The notes: a model not told the origin generated them from the sequence alone. A DNA stretch of 64,000 bases from Mycolicibacter sp. MU0083 (GCF_963378075.1 NZ_OY726394.1:2046001-2110000), one strand, 5' to 3'; positions 25,819 through 34,585 are shown, numbered from the stretch's first letter. Program-made: numbers and translations.

Positions 25819-26316
25819 TCAGGCCAATTTTGAGCGCAGCCGCTCGTACATATCGGAATCAAAAGCCACCAGTCGTACCTCGGTAACGCGAGTTTCGGTT
25901 GCCGCAATGCTTTCGATCGCGGCGGCAACAGCATCGTGCTGCGGCCACCCGTAAGCGCCGGTACTGATGAGCGGGAACGCGACGACGCGTGCACCGAGTT
26001 CGTCGGCAACCTCCAGGGCGCGCCGATAGCACGACTCCAGAAGCGAACGATCCCGCTGGCCGGCGCGGTAATTGGGCCCCACGGTGTGGATAACCCACCG
26101 GGCCGGCAGATCGCCCGCGGTGGTCCATCCGGCGTCGCCGGTAGCCAAGCCGTTGGGAAAACGTTTGATGCAGTCGTGCAGGATCGCTGAACCGCCGGCG
26201 CGGTGAATCGCGCCATCGGCGCCACCGCCGCCGCGCATTCCGGTGTTCGCCGGATTGACTATGGCGTCGACCTGCTGCTCGGTAATGTCGCCGTGCACCA
26301 CGGTGATTGTCGGCAT
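25819..26316 (-). CDS. Macrodomain protein, putative ADP-ribosyl/O-acetyl-ADP-ribose hydrolase
   Basis: 165 residues forming a single macrodomain of the MacroD/YmdB type. GDITEQQVDAIVNPANTG (residues 9-26) and the GGGGADGAIHRAGG loop (about 28-41) bind ADP-ribose; ISTGAYGWP (about 116) closes the site. Such enzymes remove ADP-ribose from proteins or nucleic acids or hydrolyse O-acetyl-ADP-ribose. An upstream start at 26349 would add 11 residues. It lies beside two toxin-antitoxin pairs but shows no DarT-like partner. Confidence 0.9.
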   Translation of the reverse strand: MPTITVVHGDITEQQVDAIVNPANTGMRGGGGADGAIHRAGGSAILHDCIKRFPNGLATGDAGWTTAGDLPARWVIHTVGPNYRAGQRDRSLLESCYRRALEVADELGARVVAFPLISTGAYGWPQHDAVAAAIESIAATETRVTEVRLVAFDSDMYERLRSKLA

Positions 26317-26411
26317 ATTGACCAGTATGCCTGCGTATTCCGGTCGCATGGCCGGTGACGGTTAGCGACTTTGAAAGAGTCGTCCCCCAGGGGCGGATCG
26401 CCGGTGATCCC

Positions 26412-26435
26412 AATTCGTCACTGTGGCGAATTGCT
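26412..26435 (+). repeat. GTCAC-T-GTGGC repeat, copy 3, upstream of carbonic anhydrase
   Basis: CGTCACTGTGGCGAATTGCT at 26416-26435. Here the palindrome extends to 21 bases (AATTCGTCAC-T-GTGGCGAATT, 26412-26432) with one mismatch. It sits about 50 bases before the predicted start of carbonic anhydrase transcription, an operator-like position. Confidence 0.55.
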
Positions 26436-26473
26436 ATCCGGCAACGCCCTTCCTCACCCCACGTGATGTCCTT

Positions 26474-26485
26474 TAAGCTCCCGGC
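26474..26485 (+). promoter_or_regulatory. Leaderless promoter of carbonic anhydrase
   Basis: TAAGCT (26474-26479) fits TANNNT and ends six bases before the ATG. No ribosome site is seen between, consistent with a leaderless mRNA. Confidence 0.5.
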
Positions 26486-27319
26486 ATGACTGGCAACCAC
26501 GAACGGCGACCAGCCGTCGACGGAGCGATGCTGCGGCTGGACCGGGCGGACAACGCCTCCGGCGGTCCTGTCCGGCAACCCGAGACCCCCGAGGAAGCTT
26601 TGGCCTACCTCGACGCCGGATCGCGGGCGTTCGCCGAACTCGGGACCAAAGCGATCGATCTGCGGCTTTCGCCCGAGGCGCTCGGCATCGGTCCCGAGGA
26701 CAATGGCGGAATCCTGGTCCAGGAGCCTTTCGCCGCGGTGCTCAGTTGCTCGGATGCGCGGGTACCCATCGAATTCGCGCTCGGGCAAGCCGCCAACGAG
26801 CTTTTCGTGGTGCGGGTGGCCGGTAACGCCCCCGGATCGGAGTGCCGGGGCTCGCTGCATTACGCGGCCCAACACCTGCCGAGCGTGCAGATCTTCGCGG
26901 TGATCGGCCATTCACGATGCGGTGCCACCACCGCGGCCGTCGACGCGATGCTGCGTCCGGAGAATTATCTGGACATCGCCACCGACGGGCCGCTGCGTGA
27001 GATCATCGACCCGCTGCTAGCCGGTGTCACTTTCGCCCATCGCGCCCTGTTGGACGCTCATGGGCCGGAGGTGGTCAGCTCGCCGGACTACCGTGGCCAT
27101 CTGATCACCCTGTCGACGCTGGCGAACACCGCATTGAGCGCGCTGGTCATCGAACACGACCTCAACCGGGCGTGCGCGTTCGGCGTCTACAAGCTCTCCG
27201 CCCGACAGGTCGGTGTCCGGCGCCGCGACGGCTGGAATGCCGGATTCGCCATGGCGCCCAAGGATGGTCGTGAGATCGAAAAGTTGGTGCGAGAAGCGGC
27301 GGAATCGCTGATTGCCTGA
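26486..27319 (+). CDS. Beta-class carbonic anhydrase
   Basis: 277 residues. It interconverts CO2 and bicarbonate. The zinc ligands are C88 in SCSDARVP, H142 and C145 in GHSRCG; the D90-R92 dyad is intact. The N-terminal 60 residues are an extension compared with the shortest family members. It is convergent with a TetR gene, 5 bases apart. Confidence 0.93.
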   Translation: MTGNHERRPAVDGAMLRLDRADNASGGPVRQPETPEEALAYLDAGSRAFAELGTKAIDLRLSPEALGIGPEDNGGILVQEPFAAVLSCSDARVPIEFALGQAANELFVVRVAGNAPGSECRGSLHYAAQHLPSVQIFAVIGHSRCGATTAAVDAMLRPENYLDIATDGPLREIIDPLLAGVTFAHRALLDAHGPEVVSSPDYRGHLITLSTLANTALSALVIEHDLNRACAFGVYKLSARQVGVRRRDGWNAGFAMAPKDGREIEKLVREAAESLIA

Positions 27320-27324
27320 CGGTC

Positions 27325-27960
27325 TTAGTCGTGGCGGGCCGAATCATCTTCTCGTGCCGTACTTCTGTCCGGCGGTAGCATCGGTAGCTCGCGTTCGCTG
27401 ATCCGCTTGGCCTCGGCGGCCTCAACGCCGAGGGCGCGCAGGATCAGCTCGGCGGTGCTCGATCCGGCCGTACGCCAGGTCTGGTGTCCGTCGAGCACCA
27501 TCCACATTGCGCTGATCGTCGCGCCCAACACCAGGGATGCGACGCTATCGACGTTGATCTCGGCGTAGCGTGCCGACATCAGACCGGCCTGGATGTCGTG
27601 CATGGGTGGTCCGGTCATCAACGTCCGCAGGGCCGCTTCGCTCAAGCCGAACCTGACGGCGAATCTGCCCATGAGCGGGTTCTCGTGGGCGTAGCGAATC
27701 CACAACCGGACGCCGGTCGCCAACCGCTCGGCCGGGTCGTCGATATCGGCGAACGTGGTCGAGACCTTGCGGTGAAGGTCGGTGCTGAGTTCGGTGACGA
27801 CGCGGTCGAACAAGTCGTCCATCGAGGCCACATTGCGGTAGAGGGTGCCGCGCGCAACGTTGGCTTCTTGAGCCAACTCGCTGATGGTGACCTGCTGGCT
27901 CCCCTTCGTGACGAACAGGCGTATGGCGGCGTCGATGATTCGGTCATCGGTGGACGTCAT
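27325..27960 (-). CDS. TetR-family regulator of the ring-cleavage operon
   Basis: 211 residues from the ATG preceded by GGGAGG; an ATG at 27978 would add six residues. The HTH lies near residues 26-50 (TISELAQEANVARGTLYRNVASMDDL). It is divergent from the dioxygenase operon, and a perfect palindrome lies between. It probably senses an intermediate of that pathway. Confidence 0.9.
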   Translation of the reverse strand: MTSTDDRIIDAAIRLFVTKGSQQVTISELAQEANVARGTLYRNVASMDDLFDRVVTELSTDLHRKVSTTFADIDDPAERLATGVRLWIRYAHENPLMGRFAVRFGLSEAALRTLMTGPPMHDIQAGLMSARYAEINVDSVASLVLGATISAMWMVLDGHQTWRTAGSSTAELILRALGVEAAEAKRISERELPMLPPDRSTAREDDSARHD

Positions 27961-28036
27961 GACTGCCGATCCTCCCATCGAGCTACCGGACGATTGCCGC
28001 GTCCGCCCCTCCGATGGTAGAACAACATTGACTTTA

Positions 28037-28056
28037 ATTGAACACTATTGTTCAAT
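28037..28056. promoter_or_regulatory. TetR operator of the ring-cleavage operon
   Basis: ATTGAACA-CTAT-TGTTCAAT: perfect 8-base arms with a 4-base spacer, between tetR (start 27960) and the dioxygenase gene (start 28104). It is the clearest symmetric site in this gap. Confidence 0.7.
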
Positions 28057-28103
28057 CTTGGTGTTGCGGCTCCCGCGTATCGACAACGAGGTGAAGGTGT
28101 CCG

Positions 28104-29237
28104 ATGGCTGACGTCCCCGGTGGTGATCACCGCGGCCTGCACAGCGAGCAGGGCAGCCGCAAAGGTGAGCATCGCGGCAGGTCGGCCAACCCGGTGATCA
28201 AAGTCGATGACCTTGCTTGGTTGGAGTTCGAGAAGCCCGACCTGGTCCGCGCCGAAGCCTTCGCCCATGCCTTCGGTTTCACCACCGCCGCTCGCAGCGA
28301 CTCGGAACTACACCTGCGTGGATCGTCTTCTGCTGCTCCGTGCGTGATCGTCCGCCGTGGAGCACGAACCAGGTTTCGTGCCATGGCATTTGTAGCCAGG
28401 GAAGAATCCGACCTGCCTCGCCTGGCGGCCGCTACGGGCTCCCGAGTCCGTCGACTGCCCGACGCCCTCGGCGGGATGGCCGTCGATCTCTGTGATCCCA
28501 GCGGATTCCCGGTGCGGGTGGTGGCCGGGGCTCATCGGCTGCCGGCACTGGCCGAGCAGCAGCCGCAACAACTCAACGTGGCCGCTGAACTACGTCGTGT
28601 CAACGTCGCGCAACGCCCGCCACCGGGCCCGGCCACGATACAGCGGCTCGGGCACGTCGTCGTACAGAGCAACACCTACATCGCGGCGCTGGACTGGTAT
28701 CTGGACACCCTGGGCATGATCGTCAGCGATTTCCTCTACTTTCCCGGGCAGCGCGACCGTGGACCGACCATGAGCTTCATTCGCTGCGACCGCGGCGGTA
28801 CGCCGGCCGACCACCACACGCTGGCGATGGCGTTGGGGCCTGCCAACCGTTACGTGCACTCGGCCTACCAGGTATGTGATCTCGACGCGTTGGCCGTCGG
28901 CGGCGAACACCTCAAAACCCTGGGATATCAACGCTCCTGGGGAATCGGACGACACATCCAGGGCAGTCAGATCTTCGACTACTGGCGCGACCCCGACGGA
29001 TTCATGGTCGAACACTTCACCGACGGAGACATGTTCGACAACACCGTCGAACCCGGCTGGGCGCCGTTCACCGCCTCCGGGCTGGCGCAGTGGGGCCCAC
29101 CGGCGACCGCCGACTTCCTGGGTATCGGACCACAGCATCTCAGCGGCGAGATGCGCGCCGCGCTCACCGCATTGACCCGGGACAACGAATTCGACCTGCG
29201 CCGCCTGGTCGGCCTGATGAAAGTAGCCCGAAGATGA
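28104..29237 (+). CDS. Type I extradiol dioxygenase (VOC superfamily)
   Basis: 377 residues in two VOC modules, as in 2,3-dihydroxybiphenyl 1,2-dioxygenase. The iron ligands are H184 (RLGHVVVQS), H237 or H238 (ADHHTLAM) and E303 (FMVEHFTDG). The first module (about 32-140) lacks such ligands, as expected. The first 30 residues are polar and basic with no known role; a later start is possible. It should open a catechol ring beside the hydroxyls. Its stop overlaps the FAH gene start (ATGA). Confidence 0.88.
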   Translation: MADVPGGDHRGLHSEQGSRKGEHRGRSANPVIKVDDLAWLEFEKPDLVRAEAFAHAFGFTTAARSDSELHLRGSSSAAPCVIVRRGARTRFRAMAFVAREESDLPRLAAATGSRVRRLPDALGGMAVDLCDPSGFPVRVVAGAHRLPALAEQQPQQLNVAAELRRVNVAQRPPPGPATIQRLGHVVVQSNTYIAALDWYLDTLGMIVSDFLYFPGQRDRGPTMSFIRCDRGGTPADHHTLAMALGPANRYVHSAYQVCDLDALAVGGEHLKTLGYQRSWGIGRHIQGSQIFDYWRDPDGFMVEHFTDGDMFDNTVEPGWAPFTASGLAQWGPPATADFLGIGPQHLSGEMRAALTALTRDNEFDLRRLVGLMKVARR

Positions 29238-30172
29238 CGACCGCAATCCTGCGCACCACCGACCATTGGTGGGTCAAAACCCCTACCGGCGCCGCCAGAA
29301 TCGAAACCACGGCGACCACCACGGGACAACTGCTCGCCGACCGCGACCCCATCGCCGCCGCCGCGTCCGACACAGATACCGTGCCCGTCGAGTCCCTCGA
29401 CCTGCTCTCACCGGTAACCGCCCCCTGCCGGGTGGTGGCGCAGATGACCAACTACGCCTCGCACGTCAGCGACGCCGGCATGAACCCGGCCACCGTCCCG
29501 CTGACCTTCTTCCGCAAATCCTCGGCATCGATCACCGGGCCGTTCGCCGACATCGTCAAACCCTCCCACGTCCGTCTACTGGACTACGAGGTCGAGATCG
29601 GCCTGGTGATCGGGCGAGACATTCCCGTCGGGACCGCGATCACCGAGGCCGACCTCGCAGACGTCATCGCCGGGCTGGTCGTCACCAACGACGTTTCGGC
29701 CCGCGACATCCAACTCCCCCAGACCCAGTTCTACGAAGGCAAGTCCTACCCGACCTTCACGCCGGTCGGGCCACAGCTGGTGCTGCTCAGTGCCGAGGAA
29801 CTGAAACGCTTCGGCGATCTCCGCCTACAGTTGCGGGTCAACGGCCAACTGCGCCAAGACATGCACGTCGCCGGTGACATGCTCTACTCCCCCGTGCAGG
29901 CCCTGCAGTCGTTGACCCGATTCCAGGCCCTCTCCGCCGGCGACCTCATCTTGACCGGCACCCCGGTCGGCACCGCGCTCAGCGCCCCGCCGAAGCTCAT
30001 CGAGATCATCGGCTCCCTGTTGCCGCCGGAGCTGAAATGGAAGGCATTCTTCAAACGTCAAGCCGGCAACCCGAAATACCTCGCCGCCGGCGACGTGGTG
30101 CAGGCCGGCATCGCCACCGACGACGGCGCGATAGACCTCGGCACCCAGGTCAACACCGTGCGCTACCGGTGA
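29234..30172 (+). CDS. Fumarylacetoacetate hydrolase-family protein
   Basis: 312 residues. An N-terminal small domain is followed by the FAH fold (from about residue 66), with the metal-binding DYEVEIGLVIGRD near residue 116 and TNDVSARDIQ near 152. Members hydrolyse C-C bonds in ring-cleavage products or hydrate dienoates. It is the second gene of the operon and overlaps genes on both sides by four bases, so it probably handles the dioxygenase product. Confidence 0.9.
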   Translation: MTTAILRTTDHWWVKTPTGAARIETTATTTGQLLADRDPIAAAASDTDTVPVESLDLLSPVTAPCRVVAQMTNYASHVSDAGMNPATVPLTFFRKSSASITGPFADIVKPSHVRLLDYEVEIGLVIGRDIPVGTAITEADLADVIAGLVVTNDVSARDIQLPQTQFYEGKSYPTFTPVGPQLVLLSAEELKRFGDLRLQLRVNGQLRQDMHVAGDMLYSPVQALQSLTRFQALSAGDLILTGTPVGTALSAPPKLIEIIGSLLPPELKWKAFFKRQAGNPKYLAAGDVVQAGIATDDGAIDLGTQVNTVRYR

Positions 30173-31686
30173 GCACCGACACCACCGCGCCGGTACTCAT
30201 CGTCGGCGGCGGCCCCACCGGAATCTGCGCAGCACTACTGCTTGCCGTACACGGCGTCGCCAGCGTCGTGCTGGAGCGGTGGCCGGACATCTATCCGCAG
30301 CCCCGCGCGGTACACCTCGATGACGAGGTCTACCGAATCCTCGGCAAAGTCGGTGTCGCGGAGGACTTTGCCGCGATCTCACGCCCGGCGCGGGGCCTCC
30401 AAGTGATCGACGCCGGCCAGCAGGTCCTCGCACGGTTCGAACGCAACCCGGACAGCAAGACCAACGGCTACCCGCAGGCAAACCTCTTCGATCAACCGGA
30501 ACTCGAACGCATCCTGCGTAACCGAGTCGCAGACTTTCCCGCGGTGACGCTGCGCTCGGGCGTCGAAGTCGTCGGCCTGACACCGGCAACCACGCCCGAC
30601 GGACCCGTCAGTCTGGCGGTCCGGGAGACCGGCACCGGAACGATCACCCAGCTGAGGGGCCGCTACGTGCTGGGCTGCGACGGGGCCAACAGCCTGGTGC
30701 GCCGGGCGATCGGATCGCGTATGCAAGACCTGGGCTTTGAGCAGCGCTGGCTCGTCGTCGACGTCGACACCGACACCGAACTCGGGCACTGGGATGGCGT
30801 CCACCAGATCGCCGACCGCCATCGCGCCGGCACCTACATGCGGATCGGGCGCACCCGGCACCGCTGGGAGTTTCGGCTGCTGCCCGGTGAGGACTCCTCG
30901 CAGTTCGCCACCATCGAGGCCCTAGGGCCCTTGATCAGCCCCTGGACCCGCGGCGTGACAGCTGGGGATCTGCGACTGGTTCGCTGCGCCGACTACACCT
31001 TTCGCGCTCAGATCGCCGACCGGTGGCGGTGCGGCCCGGTATTCCTGCTCGGAGACGCCGCGCATCTCACCCCGCCGTTCGTCGGACAGGGCATGGGTGC
31101 CGGACTACGCGATGCCTACAACCTCGCCTGGAAACTGGCGAACGTCATCCACCGCCACGGCCTGACCGACGCCGACTTGGACTCCTATCAGCGGGAGCGT
31201 AAACCGCACGCCAGGGCGATGATCCGCAACGCGATCCTGATCGGCTTCGCCATGACCGGCGGTGGTCTTGCCGGCGACATCTTCCGCCGCCTGGCCCTAC
31301 CCCGGGTGAAACACATCCCCGGATTCGGCCGACGCGTCGTGACCAGCGAGACTCCACGCCTGCGCCCCTCCACGCTGATCCACGCCCGCCGCATCCCCGT
31401 CGGCCTCCCCGGTCGGCTCTGCCCGAACGCGCTGCTGGACTCCGGTCAACGCCTGGATCAGGCCGGCACCGGATATGTCGTCGTCACGACCGCGCGGCCC
31501 GACACCGCCGATGAGCGCTACTGGGCCGCATTTCCGGCGACGGTGCTCCAGGTCGGCACCGATAGCGATCTGGGCCGGTGGCTGGCGCGGGGTCGAGCCA
31601 CGGCGGCACTGGTGCGTCCCGACGGCACGGTCCGAGCGGCCGCACACCGTCTCGGGCGGCTCCGGGAAATCGGTGATCGGGCCTGA
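30169..31686 (+). CDS. FAD-dependent aromatic hydroxylase (MhpA/PheA family)
   Basis: 505 residues from GTG overlapping the FAH stop. Class A flavoprotein monooxygenase: VLIVGGGPTGICAALLLA (about 8-25), the GCDGANSLVRR motif (about 163) and FLLGDAAHLTPPFVGQGMG (about 292). The C-terminal thioredoxin-like domain is short. Such enzymes add a second hydroxyl to a phenol and so supply the extradiol dioxygenase. The exact substrate is unknown. Confidence 0.9.
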   Translation: MSTDTTAPVLIVGGGPTGICAALLLAVHGVASVVLERWPDIYPQPRAVHLDDEVYRILGKVGVAEDFAAISRPARGLQVIDAGQQVLARFERNPDSKTNGYPQANLFDQPELERILRNRVADFPAVTLRSGVEVVGLTPATTPDGPVSLAVRETGTGTITQLRGRYVLGCDGANSLVRRAIGSRMQDLGFEQRWLVVDVDTDTELGHWDGVHQIADRHRAGTYMRIGRTRHRWEFRLLPGEDSSQFATIEALGPLISPWTRGVTAGDLRLVRCADYTFRAQIADRWRCGPVFLLGDAAHLTPPFVGQGMGAGLRDAYNLAWKLANVIHRHGLTDADLDSYQRERKPHARAMIRNAILIGFAMTGGGLAGDIFRRLALPRVKHIPGFGRRVVTSETPRLRPSTLIHARRIPVGLPGRLCPNALLDSGQRLDQAGTGYVVVTTARPDTADERYWAAFPATVLQVGTDSDLGRWLARGRATAALVRPDGTVRAAAHRLGRLREIGDRA

Positions 31687-31710
31687 TTGCGGCCCGATAG
31701 GCTGATCCGC

Positions 31711-31761
31711 ATGAGCATGCCCGCCGCACCGCGTGCCGCCGTCGAGCAGGAAAGCGCCTGA
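31711..31761 (+). CDS. Short upstream reading frame coupled to the acyl-CoA dehydrogenase
   Basis: A 16-codon frame (MSMPAAPRAAVEQESA) starts in the 74-base gap after the hydroxylase. Its TGA overlaps the ATG of the next gene by one base. The 3' part also supplies the only purine-rich ribosome site for that gene. It may be a coupling or regulatory leader, or a chance frame. Confidence 0.3.
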   Translation: MSMPAAPRAAVEQESA

Positions 31762-32912
31762 TGCCCCTGCCCCGCCTGGTCCCCGCGGCGGCGGCCGAGA
31801 CCACCGAAACCGCGGCTCTACGAGCAGAAGTCCGTGCCTTCCTCGCCGAACAACTCGCCGAGGGTGCTTTTGTACCGGCCGTGGATTCCTGGCTGTGCGG
31901 GTGGGATGAGACGTTCACCGCCGCGCTGGCCGCCCGAGGCTGGCTGGGGATGACGGTCCCGACGGAATACGGCGGACACGGCCGTTCTTTTCTGGAGCGC
32001 TTCGTCGTCACCGAGGAACTCCTGGCGGCCGGCGCACCGGTCGCCGCGCACTGGATCGCCGACCGGCAGATCGTGCCGTCCCTGCTGAAGTACGGAACCG
32101 AGGCACAGAAACGCGAATTCCTGCCCGAGATCGCCGCCGGCCGGTGCTTCTTCGGCATCGGGATGAGCGAGCCGGACTCCGGCTCCGATTTGGCCAGCGT
32201 GCGGACCCGCGCGGTGGCCACCCAGGATGGCTGGCGGCTGACCGGAACCAAGGTGTGGACCTCGGGCGCGCACCGCGCACACGCCTTCATCGTGCTCGCC
32301 CGCACCGCACCGGTCGACCCGGCGCATCGCCATGCGGGACTGAGCCAGTTCATCGTGCGCCTCGACGCCCCCGGCGTCGAGGTCCGGCCGATCGTCTCGA
32401 TGAACGGCGGCCAGCACTTCAACGAAGTCATCCTCGACGACACGTTCGTGCCCGATGCCATGGTGTTCGGACAGATCGGCGAGGGCTGGCGCCAGGTCAC
32501 CTCCGAACTCAGCTTCGAACGAAGCGGACCCGAACGGCTGCTGTCCACCTTCACGCTGCTGGTTGCATCGACAGAAGCCATGGCCGGCAACGAGATCCCC
32601 CGGGATCCCACCCTGGGCCGGCTGGTGGCGAGGGTCGCCGGCCTGCACCGGATGTCCACCGCGGTCGCGGGCGCACTGGAACGCCACCAACCGGCCGACG
32701 TCCCCGCCGCCGTGGTGAAGGTGCTCGGCACCGCCACCGAAGGCGATATCGCGGACTTCGCCGACCTGCATACCGGTGATGACTCCGCTATCCAATCCGG
32801 GTATCGGGACCTCCTCACAGCAGCCGTCGATCAGCGGCCCGGATTCACCCTGCGCGGCGGAACCAACGAAGTGTTGCGCGGCGTGATCGCGCGCGGATTG
32901 GGGCTACGGTGA
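31761..32912 (+). CDS. Acyl-CoA dehydrogenase (FadE-type, first of a pair)
   Basis: 383 residues. The GMSEPDSGSDLASVRT segment (about 134-149) and KVWTSGAH bind FAD and substrate; the C-terminus holds TLRGGTNEVLRGV. The position usually carrying the Glu base in medium-chain enzymes is Gly (GGT), while SFERSGPERL (about 251) offers a Glu in the helix used by isovaleryl-type and steroid-type FadE enzymes. Its stop overlaps the second subunit gene, suggesting a heteromeric enzyme for branched or cyclic acyl-CoA. Confidence 0.9.
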   Translation: MPLPRLVPAAAAETTETAALRAEVRAFLAEQLAEGAFVPAVDSWLCGWDETFTAALAARGWLGMTVPTEYGGHGRSFLERFVVTEELLAAGAPVAAHWIADRQIVPSLLKYGTEAQKREFLPEIAAGRCFFGIGMSEPDSGSDLASVRTRAVATQDGWRLTGTKVWTSGAHRAHAFIVLARTAPVDPAHRHAGLSQFIVRLDAPGVEVRPIVSMNGGQHFNEVILDDTFVPDAMVFGQIGEGWRQVTSELSFERSGPERLLSTFTLLVASTEAMAGNEIPRDPTLGRLVARVAGLHRMSTAVAGALERHQPADVPAAVVKVLGTATEGDIADFADLHTGDDSAIQSGYRDLLTAAVDQRPGFTLRGGTNEVLRGVIARGLGLR

Positions 32913-33946
32913 CCAACTCAGCAGGTAACGCCGCCGACGTCGACCCTGGCCTGATCGCCCTGTTCGACGAGGTGTTCGCGGACTACCGCGCGACTCATCC
33001 GCACGCCGACTCCAGCACGCGGGACACCGAATTATGGGTGAAAGCCGAGCAATTGGGTGTGGTGCGATTGACCGGATCAGAAGATTCCGGCGGCAGCGGC
33101 GCCGGATGGTACGAAGCCGCGGAACTCATCACCGCCGCAGTTCGCCACGGAGTCCGCATCCCGCTGGCCGAGCACGACCTGTTGGCGTGCTGGCTGTTGG
33201 AAGCCGTCGGCGCCCCCGTCGGCGACGCTGCGCGCACCGTCGCCCTGCTCGACGCGGACGGTACGGCCACCGCGGTGCCCTGGGCCTCGACAGCGGAGCG
33301 GGTCGTGGTGACGTGGCCGGACGGTCCGAACCAGCTGCTGGCCGACGTGCCCGCCACGGATCTACGAATCACGCCGGGCACCAACCTGATCGGTGAACCA
33401 CGAGATGGCCTCTCGGTCGATATCGGGTCACTCACCGGTACGACGGTTGCGGCGGAACTCGTCGAACAGTTGCGTGTGAAGTCCGCCCTGGTGCGCGCGA
33501 TTCAAGTCTGCGCGGCCCTGGACAGCATTGTGGAACTGGCCGTCGAACACACCTCGGCGCGGGTCCAGTTCGGCCGGCCGCTGTCGAAGTTCCAAGCGAT
33601 CCAACATCTGATCTCCGACATTGCCACCGAGGCCGCGCTGGCCCGCGCCGCTACCGAATCCGCCCTGATGACCGCAGTCGACAGCGACTGGTCGGCACCC
33701 AACCTGCGATTCGTCGTCGCGGTGGCCCGCTCCTGCGCCGGGCACGCCGCCTCGGTGGCGGTCCGCAACGGCCACCAGGCATTCGGTGCGATCGGCACCA
33801 CCGCCGAACACCGCCTGCATGAATACACCCGGGCCGCGCTGGCGTGGCGCTCGGAGTTCGGATCCGTCCGGCACTGGGACGACGAGGTCACCCGCGCCGC
33901 GCTGGGTGCCGGTGGCGACGGACTGTGGAGTTTGATCGTCGACTGA
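32909..33946 (+). CDS. Acyl-CoA dehydrogenase (second, shorter partner)
   Basis: 345 residues from GTG overlapping the upstream stop. The middle domain is degenerate. The helix ARVQFGRPLSKFQAIQ (about 213-228) that binds FAD pyrophosphate is intact, and no clear catalytic Glu is seen. This fits the non-catalytic partner of mycobacterial alpha2beta2 FadE pairs. It is the last gene of the operon and is convergent with the SnoaL-like gene. Confidence 0.85.
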   Translation: MTNSAGNAADVDPGLIALFDEVFADYRATHPHADSSTRDTELWVKAEQLGVVRLTGSEDSGGSGAGWYEAAELITAAVRHGVRIPLAEHDLLACWLLEAVGAPVGDAARTVALLDADGTATAVPWASTAERVVVTWPDGPNQLLADVPATDLRITPGTNLIGEPRDGLSVDIGSLTGTTVAAELVEQLRVKSALVRAIQVCAALDSIVELAVEHTSARVQFGRPLSKFQAIQHLISDIATEAALARAATESALMTAVDSDWSAPNLRFVVAVARSCAGHAASVAVRNGHQAFGAIGTTAEHRLHEYTRAALAWRSEFGSVRHWDDEVTRAALGAGGDGLWSLIVD

Positions 33947-33963
33947 GCGATCACCCGGCGTAT

Positions 33964-33981
33964 CCGCTCCTAGCGGCGGAT
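33964..33981. terminator. Hairpin between convergent genes
   Basis: CCGCT (33964-33968) pairs with AGCGG (33972-33976) across the stop of the SnoaL-like gene, with an alternative pairing of ATCCGC and GCGGAT. It lacks a U-run. A similar stem lies at 40522-40539, also between convergent genes. Confidence 0.3.
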
Positions 33982-34551
33982 CTGGGTAGCCCACCGCGCC
34001 GGTGCGGGCTGATCCATCCTCAGCGGGCGCGCATAAGACAGATCCTCGCGGTCACGCGTGCCCACCAGATAGCCCTTCTGGGTGAAGAACTCAGAGCCCA
34101 AGACGCGGGCGTCGGCGGTGAACATGCCCTCCACGGTGGAGCGACGCACCGCGATGCGCCACTGCCCTTCGCGGCGTTCCAAGCGATCGATGTAACGGCC
34201 TGTGATGAACTGTGCTGTCTTGCCGTCGATTCCGATCAGGATGACTAAAACGTAGCTCTCCGCGTGTGCGGTGTCACCGTCGATCTCGCAGGTATGCGTG
34301 GTGATGTTGTGGGTGTGCACCAGGGAGGTCTGGGCGTGCGTCGCATTGGCCCAGGCGCCGTACTGCGGGCCGGTATTGACGTCGTTGCCGTGCTCATCGA
34401 CGCCGTCGTCGTGGTACGCCGAGGTGATCAGGTCGATGTCGTGACGATCGCAGCCTCGCGCATGGCGTGCGACGCAGTCGAGAATCTGCGTGCGGTCCAA
34501 CAGGTACCGGACATCGCGCTGCAAGCCTGCTAAGGCTGTATCGGAAGGCAT
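33970..34551 (-). CDS. SnoaL-like / NTF2-family protein
   Basis: 193 residues. An NTF2-like domain (about residues 12-150) starts with RDVRYLLDRTQILDCVARHARGCDRHD and includes TSAYHDDGVDEHG. Family members act as isomerases, cyclases or dehydratases in steroid and polyketide pathways, or as ring-hydroxylating dioxygenase small-subunit relatives. It is divergent from a TetR gene with a perfect operator-like palindrome between. Confidence 0.85.
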   Translation of the reverse strand: MPSDTALAGLQRDVRYLLDRTQILDCVARHARGCDRHDIDLITSAYHDDGVDEHGNDVNTGPQYGAWANATHAQTSLVHTHNITTHTCEIDGDTAHAESYVLVILIGIDGKTAQFITGRYIDRLERREGQWRIAVRRSTVEGMFTADARVLGSEFFTQKGYLVGTRDREDLSYARPLRMDQPAPARWATQIRR

Positions 34552-34585
34552 CGTTCTCCTGCGGATTAATCGACCAGAATTCAGA

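Noticed and set aside
25819..26316. DarG antitoxin
   Set aside because: The protein is a single macrodomain of MacroD/YmdB type and no DarT-like gene is adjacent.
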